From Rothia nasisuis (GTDB lineage Bacteria; Actinomycetota; Actinomycetes; Actinomycetales; Micrococcaceae): a stretch of 64,000 nucleotides of DNA. The stretch is from positions 124,001 through 188,000 of the forward strand of contig NZ_CAKMSB010000002.1 in NCBI RefSeq assembly GCF_928381405.1. Reading direction: 5' to 3'. The notes under the pieces were generated by a model. The model worked only from the letters and a program-made list of their open reading frames with translations, was not told the origin of the DNA and did no database searches. Shown one piece after another: positions 26,251 through 34,049 of the stretch (within the stretch, counting starts at the first letter, position 1; the number at the start of each line of letters is the position of its first letter). Position numbers and translations under genes: made by a program.

Positions 26251-28263
26251 TTACTCAGCCGAAATTTCTCTAGGATCCTCATTAACCCTTTCTTCAATAT
26301 GCTTCACGATTCGCTCCACGGCTTCGTCCACGGGCACGCCGTTTTCCTGGGAGCCGTCGCGGAAACGGAAACTGACGGCGCCCTTCTCGACGTCCTCGCC
26401 ACCGGCAATCAGGATGAAGGGTACCTTCTCCTTAGAGGCGGTACGAATCTTCTTGGGGAAGCGGTCGGTACCGTAATCCACCTCAACGCGCACGCCGCGG
26501 GCCTTGAGCTTGGCAGCAACCTCACCCATGTAATCATTGAAGGCCTCAGCAACAGGCACACCAATCACCTGAACGGGGGCCAGCCAGGCAGGGAAAGCAC
26601 CGGCGTAGTGCTCAATCAGCACACCCATGAAACGCTCAAATGAACCGAACTTGGCTGAGTGAATCATGACCGGTTCCTGGCGGGTGCCGTCTGATGCCTG
26701 GTATTCCAGACCGAAGCGGGCAGGTTGGTTGAAGTCGTACTGCACGGTGGACATCTGCCAGGTGCGGCCAATTGCGTCCTTAGCCTGAATAGAAATCTTG
26801 GGGCCGTAGAAGGCAGCGCCACCCGGGTCAGCCACCAGTTCCAGACCGGTCTCAGCGGCAACCTTCTCCAGAACAGCGGTAGCTTCTTCCCACTGCTCGT
26901 CCGTACCGATGAACTTATCCTTCTTATCGCCCTCGGTGTCGCGGGTGGACAGTTCCAGGTAGAAGTCCGTCATGCCAAAGTCCTCTAGCAGGGAGAGCAT
27001 GAACTTGAGCAGGTGGGCAACCTCAGCAGGTGCCTGCTCCTTAGTGACGTAGGAGTGGGAGTCGTCCTGGGTAATCATGCGCACACGGGTCAGGCCGGAT
27101 AGCACGCCGGACTTCTCATCGCGGTAGACAGAACCGAACTCAAAGAGACGCAGGGGTAGCTCACGGTAGGAGCGGCCACGAGAGCGGAAAATCTCGTTGT
27201 GCATGGGGCAGTTCATGGCCTTAAGGCGGTAGGCCTGGCCCTCGTCCTCCATCGGGGGGAACATGCCGTCTGAGTAGTAGGGCAGGTGCCCGGAGGTGTA
27301 GAAGAGATCTTCCTTAGAGATGTGGGGGGTCTTGACGTACTGGAAGCCCTCAGCGATGTGGCGGGCACGCACGTAGTCTTCCATGGCGCGCAGAATGACG
27401 CCGCCCTTGGGGTGAATCACGGGCAGGCCCGGGCCGATGGTCTTGGGGAAGGAGAAGAGGTCAAGCTCTTCACCCAGACGGCGGTGGTCGCGGCGCTCAG
27501 CCTCAGCAATGCGCTCCTTGTAGGCAACCAGCTCTTCCTTAGAAGGCCAGGCGGTGCCGTAGATACGCTGCAGCATGGGGTTCTTCTCAGAACCGCGCCA
27601 GTAGGCACCACCGGAACGCATCAGCGCGTAACCGTTAGCAATCAGCTTGGTATTGGGCACGTGGGGGCCGCGGCAGAGGTCCTTCCAGACGGTCTCCCCC
27701 TTCTTGTTCACGTTGTCGTAGATGGTGATGTCACCGGCACCGACCTCAACGGAGGCACCCTCGGCAGCGTCCGCACCGGAGCCTGGGCCCTGGGAGAGGG
27801 TCAGCAGTTCCAGCTTGTAGGGTTCATCGGCCATCTCGGCCTCAGCCTCAGCCTGGGTGACCACGCGGCGGCGGAAGGTCTGACCGCTCTTGATAATCTT
27901 CACCATGTCCTTCTCAATCTTCTTGAGATCTTCGGGGGTGAAGGGCTCTTCAACATCGAAGTCGAAGTAGAAACCGTCGGTGATGTAGGGGCCGATGCCG
28001 AGCTTGGCGTCCTTGCGGTAGTTCTGCACAGCCTGGGCCATGACGTGGGCGGCCGAGTGACGCAGGACGTTCAGGCCGTCTTTTTCATGGACAGAAACAG
28101 ACTCGACAGCGTCGCCGTCAGTCAGTTCGGTGGAGAGGTCAACCAGGGTGCCGTTGATACGGGCAACGACGATCTCGGGGTTCTCTGCGAACAGGTCGGC
28201 TGCGGTGGTGCCAGCTTCAACCTGCTGAGCGGCACCTGCGACGGAAATGGAAAGAGCGGACAA
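26251..28263 (-). CDS. thrS: Threonyl-tRNA synthetase
   Basis: Class II synthetase charging tRNA-Thr. The 670-residue full-length form has an N-terminal TGS domain (residues 1-60), the editing domain with [11 protein letters not shown] and the later [13 protein letters not shown] region, the catalytic domain with zinc ligands ([56 protein letters not shown]), and a C-terminal anticodon-binding domain. The start is a TTG at 28263 (MSALSISV) with AGGAG 6 nt upstream. The leader folds into a structure with two tRNA-Thr anticodon-like loops, described separately. Confidence 0.96.
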   Translation of the reverse strand: MSALSISVAGAAQQVEAGTTAADLFAENPEIVVARINGTLVDLSTELTDGDAVESVSVHEKDGLNVLRHSAAHVMAQAVQNYRKDAKLGIGPYITDGFYFDFDVEEPFTPEDLKKIEKDMVKIIKSGQTFRRRVVTQAEAEAEMADEPYKLELLTLSQGPGSGADAAEGASVEVGAGDITIYDNVNKKGETVWKDLCRGPHVPNTKLIANGYALMRSGGAYWRGSEKNPMLQRIYGTAWPSKEELVAYKERIAEAERRDHRRLGEELDLFSFPKTIGPGLPVIHPKGGVILRAMEDYVRARHIAEGFQYVKTPHISKEDLFYTSGHLPYYSDGMFPPMEDEGQAYRLKAMNCPMHNEIFRSRGRSYRELPLRLFEFGSVYRDEKSGVLSGLTRVRMITQDDSHSYVTKEQAPAEVAHLLKFMLSLLEDFGMTDFYLELSTRDTEGDKKDKFIGTDEQWEEATAVLEKVAAETGLELVADPGGAAFYGPKISIQAKDAIGRTWQMSTVQYDFNQPARFGLEYQASDGTRQEPVMIHSAKFGSFERFMGVLIEHYAGAFPAWLAPVQVIGVPVAEAFNDYMGEVAAKLKARGVRVEVDYGTDRFPKKIRTASKEKVPFILIAGGEDVEKGAVSFRFRDGSQENGVPVDEAVERIVKHIEERVNEDPREISAE

Positions 28264-28345
28264 ATGTGTCTCCTAGGTTTGTGCCCACCCCTACAACGGG
28301 TGAGCTATCGATACATCTGCACGGTACGAGGGTGCAGAACAAACC
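28264..28345 (-). promoter_or_regulatory. thrS leader with two tRNA-Thr anticodon-like hairpins
   Basis: Read on the minus strand. Outer stem P1 GGTTTGT (28345-28339) pairs with ACAAACC (28282-28276). P2 is TCTGCAC/GTGCAGA (28338-28332 with 28322-28316), loop CCTCGTACC. P3 is GCTCACCC/GGGTGGGC (28305-28298 with 28290-28283, one G-U pair), loop GTTGTAG. P1 ends one base before the Shine-Dalgarno AGGAG (28274-28270). Both loops show U33, G35, U36 and A37 as in tRNA-Thr, with anticodons CGU and UGU. Binding by ThrRS and translational repression are inferred. Confidence 0.7.
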
Positions 28346-28347
28346 TT

Positions 28348-28353
28348 ATTTTA
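28348..28353 (-). promoter_or_regulatory. Probable -10 element of thrS
   Basis: TAAAAT on the minus strand, placed so that transcription would begin about at 28345, the first base of leader stem P1. No convincing -35 is seen. Confidence 0.4.
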
Positions 28354-28365
28354 CCGCTGGTTAGG

Positions 28366-28971
28366 CTACTTTGCGCCCTTTGCTAGGGCGCGGGTATCGA
28401 AGTTTTCACCAGCGAGGTAGGAGCGGGCGGTCAGGAAGAGGCAGTAGCCCACCACCAGCACAGGGGCAATAAGGACGGACGCCTCCCCCAGCGCCCCGGT
28501 CATGGTCAGGTTAATAACTTTGACGGCTAGCACCAGGGCAAGGGCCAGGCCGGAAAAGGAGGGAACCACGGCCTGCGTCTGGGCGTAGAGACGGCGGGCA
28601 GAGTACACCCGGGCATCCAGGCCCAGGGCCTGCGCAGCGGCCAACTGGCGCTGCCCCTGCTTGCCCGCGTGAGGTGAAAATGCGTCGTGGGACTGGGCTG
28701 AAGCGTCCTTGCTTGCCATTCGCCCCATAGCTGCTCCACTCCACCAAACCAGGGCAAGAAGAGGAAGCAATATACCTGTCAGCCCGAAAACCGACCAGAC
28801 GCTCTTGTCTACCCAGCCGTCCGCCCGACCCCACAGGCTGTAATGCACCGGTAACTGTTGCGGCAGCGACGGGTAGACCAGGGCCAGATATATCACCTCA
28901 GCAACTACCAACCCCAGGGCCGCAAGGAACCAGGTGCGGTTGGGCTTAATAGGCGGGTAGGCGGACGTCAT
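28366..28971 (-). CDS. DUF1648 membrane protein
   Basis: 201-residue inner-membrane protein with about four hydrophobic helices. The DUF1648 signature is seen at YPSLPQQLPVHYSLWGRADGW: the P-x3-H-x5-G-x2-D pattern that follows the first helix in SdpI-like and related proteins. The function is unknown. It starts 3 nt after the methyltransferase stop, so the two are probably co-transcribed, and it ends upstream of the thrS promoter. Confidence 0.8.
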   Translation of the reverse strand: MTSAYPPIKPNRTWFLAALGLVVAEVIYLALVYPSLPQQLPVHYSLWGRADGWVDKSVWSVFGLTGILLPLLALVWWSGAAMGRMASKDASAQSHDAFSPHAGKQGQRQLAAAQALGLDARVYSARRLYAQTQAVVPSFSGLALALVLAVKVINLTMTGALGEASVLIAPVLVVGYCLFLTARSYLAGENFDTRALAKGAK

Positions 28972-28974
28972 GGT

Positions 28975-29919
28975 CTACTTGCTCTTGGTCTTCTTGATAG
29001 CAGCCGTCTTGGGCGTGACCTTGGCTCCTGCCAGAGAAGCCTTCGCGCGGGACTTCTTGAAAGTTACCTCGAGCCCGTCCACGGCCTTTAGGCGCTTGCG
29101 CATGACCTTGATAGCCTCGAGGTTTTGGTCAATCATCAGGAAGTTGCGGTTAAGCTGGGCGCAGGCGTGGCCGGTAGTGCCAGAACCGCCGAAGAAGTCC
29201 AGCACCCAGTCACCGGGTGCGCTGGAGGCCTGCACAATGCGGCGCAGAATACCCAGGGGCTTCTGGGTGGCATAGCCGGTTTTTTCCCTACCACTGGGCG
29301 AGACGATGGTGTGCCACCAGACGTCCGTAGGTAGCTTGCCAATCTCTGCCTTTTCAGGCGTGACCAGGCCGGGCGCCATATAAGGCTCGCGATCAACCGC
29401 CTCAGAATTGAAGTAATAGTTCTCAGGGTCTTTCACGTAGACCAGGATGTTATCGTGCTTAGCAGGCCACTTCTTCTTGGACTTAGCCCCATAATCATAA
29501 GCCCAAATAATCTCGTTCAAGAAGGACTCGCGGCCAAAGAGAGCATCGAGCACGACCTTGGCGTAGTGGACCTCGCGGTAGTCCAGGTGCAGGTAGAGGG
29601 TACCGGTAGGCTTGAGCAACCGCCAGGCCTGCATAAGGCGGGGCTCTAAGAACTCCCAGTAATTCTCAAAGGAGTCAGAATACCCGTAGATATCGCCCTT
29701 GATGGTCTCGTAGGTGTGGCCCTTGTAGCCCACCCGGCTACCGCCCTCGGTACGCACCGTCTTAATGCTCTGACGTTTCTGCACCTTACCCGTATTAAAG
29801 GGCGGGTCAATGTAAATGAGCTGGAAGCTCTCTGCGGGCAGGTTTTTGAGCACGGCTAGATTATCGCCGTGAATCACCACGCTGGTGCTATCTGCTGACC
29901 ACAAAGAACGTTTTGACAC
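28975..29919 (-). CDS. Site-specific DNA adenine methyltransferase (beta class), orphan
   Basis: 314-residue N6-adenine DNA methyltransferase. Motif order is catalytic DPPF first (LIYIDPPFNTGKV, about residue 36), then a target-recognition stretch, then the SAM-binding FxGxG (LDFFGGSGTTGHA, near residue 245). This is the beta-class layout. LKPTGTLYLHLDYREVHY and TQKPLGILRRIVQASS are typical. A basic tail of about 35 residues rich in Lys and Ala ends the protein. No restriction endonuclease gene lies nearby, so it is an orphan enzyme, possibly epigenetic or part of a lost system. Confidence 0.9.
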   Translation of the reverse strand: MSKRSLWSADSTSVVIHGDNLAVLKNLPAESFQLIYIDPPFNTGKVQKRQSIKTVRTEGGSRVGYKGHTYETIKGDIYGYSDSFENYWEFLEPRLMQAWRLLKPTGTLYLHLDYREVHYAKVVLDALFGRESFLNEIIWAYDYGAKSKKKWPAKHDNILVYVKDPENYYFNSEAVDREPYMAPGLVTPEKAEIGKLPTDVWWHTIVSPSGREKTGYATQKPLGILRRIVQASSAPGDWVLDFFGGSGTTGHACAQLNRNFLMIDQNLEAIKVMRKRLKAVDGLEVTFKKSRAKASLAGAKVTPKTAAIKKTKSK

Positions 29920-30023
29920 AAGGTACAGAATACCCCAAGCGCCCTGCCCCTGCGTGCACTGAGCGTAAGTGAGAAACAGTCACCCAGGGCGTTTTGTGGC
30001 GCTGTGAAACATTCCCACAACCC

Positions 30024-30054
30024 TTGACTCATAAGAACTTTTTTATATAAAGTT
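30024..30054 (+). promoter_or_regulatory. Leaderless promoter and operator of the ArsR gene
   Basis: -35 TTGACT (30024-30029), 16-nt spacer, -10 TATAAA (30046-30051). The imperfect palindrome AACTTT-N7-AAAGTT (30036-30054) overlaps the spacer and -10, the normal place for an ArsR/SmtB operator. Transcription would start within a few bases of the ATG at 30061, and no Shine-Dalgarno precedes that ATG. Confidence 0.65.
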
Positions 30055-30060
30055 TTATTT

Positions 30061-30360
30061 ATGGAACCCGTTGACAGTTACTCGCTAGAAGACTTTGAAC
30101 CATCGGTCAATCTCTTCTCAGCGCTGGCGCACCCTCTAAGACTGGCTATTTGCCACCATCTTATGAAGAGCCCCCACACTGTGAGCGAAATCCATGCCTG
30201 CCTTGGGGTGTCACAACCCCTCACCAGTCACCATCTCAAGCTTCTCAAAGATGCCCATGTGGTCACCAGCTGGCAGGAAGGCCGCAAGACTTTTTACACC
30301 CTGGCCGATGACCACATCACACACGTCATTATTGACGTGCAGAAACATACAAAGGAATGA
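30061..30360 (+). CDS. ArsR/SmtB-family metal-sensing repressor
   Basis: 99-residue winged-helix repressor. The HTH reads SEIHACLGVSQPLTSHHLKLLKDAHVV, with the N-terminal FSALAHPLRLAICHHL typical of the family. The C-terminal helix carries a DDHITHVIIDVQKHTKE stretch with His and Asp residues placed like the alpha5 zinc site of SmtB/CzrA/Zur-like sensors, so zinc is the likely signal. The ATG lies at the transcription start (leaderless). Co-transcribed with the Cys/His-rich protein that follows after 2 nt. Confidence 0.88.
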   Translation: MEPVDSYSLEDFEPSVNLFSALAHPLRLAICHHLMKSPHTVSEIHACLGVSQPLTSHHLKLLKDAHVVTSWQEGRKTFYTLADDHITHVIIDVQKHTKE

Positions 30361-30362
30361 TT

Positions 30363-30686
30363 ATGAGCACTGCAACCCTACACCGCGAATCTGAAGCCCA
30401 CGCTCACACCCACGGCCCCAACTGCGGCCACGAGGCTGTTATCCACCTCGACCACGTTGACTACCTGCACGATGGCCACGCCCATCGCGAGCACAATGGT
30501 CACTACGACGAGTGCACCACCTGTGAATGCAAGGACTGCAATGATCTCTGTGTAGCGTGCACCTGCGAAAACTGCACCTGCAAGACCTGCAACCACAACA
30601 AGTGCCAGTGCGAAGAATGCAACGACGCCTGCGCAAACTGCTCATGTGAAGCATGCACCTGCACAACGTGCCAGCACGCAGCCTAA
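30363..30686 (+). CDS. His/Cys-rich metallothionein-like metal-binding protein
   Basis: 107-residue soluble protein with two parts. Residues 1-48 are His-rich (AHAHTHGPNCGHEAV, DYLHDGHAHREHNGHYDE), like a widespread actinobacterial ArsR-linked protein often annotated as a zinc-transporter component. Residues 49-104 hold 19 cysteines in CxC and CxxC spacing (CTTCECKDC, CTCENCTCKTC, CANCSCEACTCTTC) in a repeat-like pattern, as in metallothioneins. It probably buffers or detoxifies zinc, copper or a similar soft metal. The start at 30363 is chosen for AAAGGA 6 nt upstream. It is controlled by the ArsR protein in the same operon. Confidence 0.8.
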   Translation: MSTATLHRESEAHAHTHGPNCGHEAVIHLDHVDYLHDGHAHREHNGHYDECTTCECKDCNDLCVACTCENCTCKTCNHNKCQCEECNDACANCSCEACTCTTCQHAA

Positions 30687-30723
30687 TTGCTTGCTTTAGA
30701 CCTTATCGGTAATGGTATTATCC

Positions 30724-30760
30724 GGGCCCGCCCCCTGTTTCAGGGGCGCGGGCTCCTTTC
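30724..30760 (+). terminator. Terminator after the metal-binding operon
   Basis: GC-rich hairpin with a small internal loop (GCCC...CCCCTG / CAGGGG...GGGC, about 30726-30753) followed by CTCCTTTCCTTT. It lies between two convergent genes and may also serve the minus-strand gene. Confidence 0.7.
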
Positions 30761-30762
30761 CT

Positions 30763-31605
30763 TTAAACTACTGCCGGTGGTTTTGCTCGTGAGCACACAT
30801 TAGTTAAACTACCGATCCCCTCAATAGAAGTTTCAACCACCTGCCCATCTGCCAGCCACTTGCGCGGCCGTAAAGACAGCCCCACCCCGGCGGGCGTACC
30901 CAGGGCGATAAGGTCGCCGGGTTCGAGCGTCATAAAGGTGGAAATGTATGAGACAACCTGGGCCGGGGCAAAAATCAGGTTGGCGGTAGAGCCCTGCTGA
31001 CGGGTCTCTCCATCAACGGTGCAGGTCATAGTCAGCCCACCGGTTATATCCAGTTCATCAGGGCTAACAATAACCGGCCCAAAGGGAGTCATGCGATCCC
31101 AGTTCTTGCCCTGAAACCACTCAGAAGTGCGGCCCTGCCAGTCGCGCACAGAGACATCGTTAAGTACTGTATACCCCAGCAGGTAATCGTCTACCTCTCC
31201 CTCAGAGAGACGGCGGCCCCTGCGCCCCACCACGGCACAGAGTTCGACTTCCCAGTCGATTTTGCTGCTCTCAACAGGTAGCTCAATGGCCTCCCCCGGG
31301 CCCACCAGGGCATTTCCGAACTTGGTAAAAATCGTGGGGTACTGGGGCAAGCTCGTACCAACCTCGGAAGCGTGATCGGTAAAGTTCAAACCTACGCAAA
31401 GCACCCGTTGTACCTTATTCAGTGGGCGAACGAAATCGTGCTCGGCGAGCTCGATCCGTCGGGCACCCAGCTCCGCTGGGCTCACCGACCCCAAATCACT
31501 AGACCCAACGTACTTATGAAGCGGCCGGGGAAGTAGGTACCAGGCTCCCCCGCTGTGCACGACCGCACGCGCCTTACCGTCCTTATAAATTTGACCAAAT
31601 TTCAT
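30763..31605 (-). CDS. Fumarylacetoacetate hydrolase family protein
   Basis: 280-residue FAH-fold enzyme, probably a hydrolase, decarboxylase or isomerase of acylpyruvates or related 2-oxo acids. Visible are VLCVGLNFTDHASEVG, YPTIFTKFGNALVGPGEAIELP, the metal-binding KIDWEVELCAVVGRRGR (Glu pair), YTVLNDVSVRDWQ and PGDLIALGTPAGVGLSLRPRKWLADGQVV. The start at 31605 (MKFGQIY) follows GAGGGG; the longer frame to 31680 lacks a signal. The substrate cannot be told from sequence. Confidence 0.9.
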   Translation of the reverse strand: MKFGQIYKDGKARAVVHSGGAWYLLPRPLHKYVGSSDLGSVSPAELGARRIELAEHDFVRPLNKVQRVLCVGLNFTDHASEVGTSLPQYPTIFTKFGNALVGPGEAIELPVESSKIDWEVELCAVVGRRGRRLSEGEVDDYLLGYTVLNDVSVRDWQGRTSEWFQGKNWDRMTPFGPVIVSPDELDITGGLTMTCTVDGETRQQGSTANLIFAPAQVVSYISTFMTLEPGDLIALGTPAGVGLSLRPRKWLADGQVVETSIEGIGSLTNVCSRAKPPAVV

Positions 31606-31789
31606 GCAAAGCCCCTCATCGTACAGGGTCTCGGCCTGCGCCGCGCGACCCTCCGGTTTGTACCCTTGTTTATGAAGCAATATTCGTTATGACCAGGTGA
31701 ATAATTGGTAACACTGTAGGAATATATCAGGCAACAGAGTATTCTATACAACACAGTGTAAAACATCCCCACCCCCAAGGAGGCCTACG

Positions 31790-32299
31790 ATGAGCGGCTC
31801 GATAACCCTGATTTCTCAGACTTCGAAATCACGCAAACCCATTACCGTAAGCACCCGCCCCGCGCAGCTTGACGACGCGGAGGCCCTGGCCCGGCTCTAC
31901 TTCGCCTCCTACAACGATGACCGCTTTGCCTCCCAGGCTGATGCGGCAGCAGAGATGGAACGCATACTCAAAGGTGAGCACGGCGAGTTCTACACCGAGG
32001 CCTCCCCCGTGGTGGTTGACGAGCACAACCGTATCGTTGCCGCCTCACTCTGCCTCAAGCACCGCGTAGTAACTGAGCCCAAGAGCCTGCCGACCATCTA
32101 CGAACTCTTCACAGCAGCCTCCCGCCGCCGCGAAGGCCTGGCAGAGCAGCTGATTCGCCGTAGCATTGATCAGATGTTTGAGGACGGCTACGAGCAGGTA
32201 TCTGTGCGCATCAGCGAGAATAACTCAGCTGCCCTTGCCCTGTATCTGACCCTGGACTTCAACCGCTGGTTCCCGGAGGAAGACGACGACATTCTCTAG
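31790..32299 (+). CDS. GNAT-family N-acetyltransferase
   Basis: 169-residue acetyltransferase of unknown substrate. After about 20 unstructured residues there are STRPAQLDDAEALARLYFASYNDDR, FTAASRRREGLAEQLIRRSIDQMFEDGY (motif A, with RREGLA in place of the usual RGxG) and SVRISENNSAALALYLTLDFNRW (motif B). AAGGAGG lies 6 nt before the ATG. Divergent from the FAH-family gene. Confidence 0.82.
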   Translation: MSGSITLISQTSKSRKPITVSTRPAQLDDAEALARLYFASYNDDRFASQADAAAEMERILKGEHGEFYTEASPVVVDEHNRIVAASLCLKHRVVTEPKSLPTIYELFTAASRRREGLAEQLIRRSIDQMFEDGYEQVSVRISENNSAALALYLTLDFNRWFPEEDDDIL

Positions 32300-32370
32300 A
32301 CAAGCGATAGACTAGGAACGGTTGAGCCCTACCCGCACCAGCAGCGGAACTAGGGCTCTACCCCGTTAAA

Positions 32371-33360
32371 TTAGTTTCTTAGACTACTGAACAGATCTTC
32401 GACTGGTTCCAGCAGGTAGGGGGCGTTGTTTCGCACCTTGCCAACGTCCTTGCTGACCTCGCGCATGGCCCAGCCTGCGGTCTCGGCAAAGGCTCGCCCC
32501 CGAATAAGTTGCAAGGACGCCTGCGCCTGGGCACGGTAGACCCTCTTCTGCTCGGCGCTGGGCTTAGGGGCACCGGCTGGTCGGCCTGACCTGAGCCAGG
32601 CGGTCAGGCTATCAGTTTCGTTGATTTCAGCATCATCAGCCACGTGCAATGGTATGGGTAGGCGGTTATGTAGCTGACCCAGCTGCCGCTCAATATCGGT
32701 GGAGTAGCCGGGATCGCCACCCAAATCAGCCATAATCCCAGGGTCGAACTCACCGTTACCGGGAGAATCCATAGTCACAATTGAACAGGACAGCAGCCAT
32801 TCCCCTTCTTTACCCGGAAAGGGCCCACCGGGCTCGGCATATTCTGCTGGAATCTTCCACCACTCATACAGGCCAGCAAAGTAAATAGGCCGCCCGTCTG
32901 CGCGGTGCACAAAGTAGGGAGTCTTGACCTGCTTGCCCGCTACTGTGGTCTCGGTTTTCCACTCGTAGTAGCCGCTCACCGGAACGGCACAATGCCCCGA
33001 GATAGCGGCCTCACGGAAGGTAGGCTTTTCAAAAATAGTTTCACTGCGGGCGTTGAAAGCCCGAGATGAAAAGGCTGGGTCCTTAGCCCATCCTGGGAGC
33101 AACCCCCACCGGGCCGAGTGTAGTTCTCGGGTAAAGACCAAGGCGCCCCCCTGCCCAGCGGCAAGGTGGGCAGGCGCACCCGCCAGTGCGGGCCCGTCCG
33201 CCCCGATAATCTGCTCGGCAGGGAACAACAGCTGGTCAACCAAAATCGGTACCGTACTCGTAGGCGCTACGTTGTAGTTGGTGATGGGGTCGGTAACTTT
33301 GACCCCGGCCATGTACTGGGGGTGTTCAAGGGCTAGTTCAAGAGCGTAGCGTCCGCACAC
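32371..33360 (-). CDS. SRAP-family protein (HMCES/YedK), abasic-site DNA-protein crosslinker
   Basis: 329-residue SOS-response-associated peptidase. Cys2 of MCGRYALE becomes the N-terminal nucleophile that captures abasic sites in single-stranded DNA. The rest of the core is present: NVAPTSTVPIL, ARWGLLPGWAKDP, FNARSETIFEKPTFR, HCAVPVSGYYEWK, and IVTMDSPGN/HNRLPIPL with the conserved Glu and His. The start is a GTG sharing its first G with the lipoate-ligase stop TAG, so the genes are coupled. It has about 100 residues more than E. coli YedK, as is common in actinobacteria. Confidence 0.92.
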   Translation of the reverse strand: MCGRYALELALEHPQYMAGVKVTDPITNYNVAPTSTVPILVDQLLFPAEQIIGADGPALAGAPAHLAAGQGGALVFTRELHSARWGLLPGWAKDPAFSSRAFNARSETIFEKPTFREAAISGHCAVPVSGYYEWKTETTVAGKQVKTPYFVHRADGRPIYFAGLYEWWKIPAEYAEPGGPFPGKEGEWLLSCSIVTMDSPGNGEFDPGIMADLGGDPGYSTDIERQLGQLHNRLPIPLHVADDAEINETDSLTAWLRSGRPAGAPKPSAEQKRVYRAQAQASLQLIRGRAFAETAGWAMREVSKDVGKVRNNAPYLLEPVEDLFSSLRN

Positions 33361-34049
33361 TAGAACCCCTCACTTTCGTAGGCTTCAATGACGGCATCTT
33401 CGATGTCATCAACGGTGATGAGGGGCTCGATGTCGGCGGCAGCACCCACTGTCGTGGGGTCAAGGGGCAGGTCAAGGGCCCGGTAGACATCTGCTGTCAC
33501 CTGGCGCAAGCTATCCGCACCCGTTACCACGATGCCAGAAGAAAACCACCAGGCTCCGGCCACCACCCGCTGGGCAGTGCCGATGAGTTTGACGCGCTGA
33601 CCACCGGGTAGCTGACCCCAGACCGAATACTCACCGGGGCAGTACTCCCCGGGCAGCTCCCCTACACCGGCAGTAATACCGAGGTCGGTGAGAGCCTCAG
33701 CAAACATGGCACCGAAGATACCGTAGCGTTCGTGGTTGCCGCTGACGGCGTCCGAGGCCTTTTGAAAATGATCCACCACCAGGCAGCCCGAGTGGTAGGC
33801 GACAGCGTGCCCACCCACGGTGCGAACCAGGGGCTCAAAACCGTGATTCATAGCAGCGGCTCGGGCACGGGCAAAGCTGGGGTTGAGCTCGTCCCTGCGC
33901 CCAAAAGCTACCGTTGGCTTTGGGCGGTAAAGACGCAGGGTACTGGGGGCTTTTCCCCTACCCACAGCGCGCACGGTTACCATGGCTGAATCAATCATCT
34001 GGGCCATGGTTCCACAGGCGGCCGGGTCAACACGGTCAAGGTGCAACAT
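33360..34049 (-). CDS. Lipoate-protein ligase A family protein
   Basis: 229-residue biotin/lipoate transferase fold protein. RTVGGHAVAYHSGCLVVDHF (RRxGGG-like loop) and GGQRVKLIGTAQRVVAGAWWFSSGIVV (with the conserved Lys) match LplA/LipM-type enzymes. It probably moves lipoyl or octanoyl groups onto E2 or GcvH subunits. The coding sequence overlaps its neighbours by single bases at both ends, so the three genes GNAT, ligase and SRAP form one operon. Confidence 0.85.
   Translation of the reverse strand: MLHLDRVDPAACGTMAQMIDSAMVTVRAVGRGKAPSTLRLYRPKPTVAFGRRDELNPSFARARAAAMNHGFEPLVRTVGGHAVAYHSGCLVVDHFQKASDAVSGNHERYGIFGAMFAEALTDLGITAGVGELPGEYCPGEYSVWGQLPGGQRVKLIGTAQRVVAGAWWFSSGIVVTGADSLRQVTADVYRALDLPLDPTTVGAAADIEPLITVDDIEDAVIEAYESEGF

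Noticed and set aside
28264-28345. T-box riboswitch as explanation of the thrS leader
   Set aside because: AGGGGTGGGCAC only faintly resembles the T-box sequence; the ACCGCG part, a stem I with a specifier loop and enough length are all missing. The anticodon-mimic reading fits better.
27286-28386. 366-codon plus-strand frame across thrS
   Set aside because: Antisense to a clear thrS; GC-rich third positions create long antisense frames, and it has no family features.
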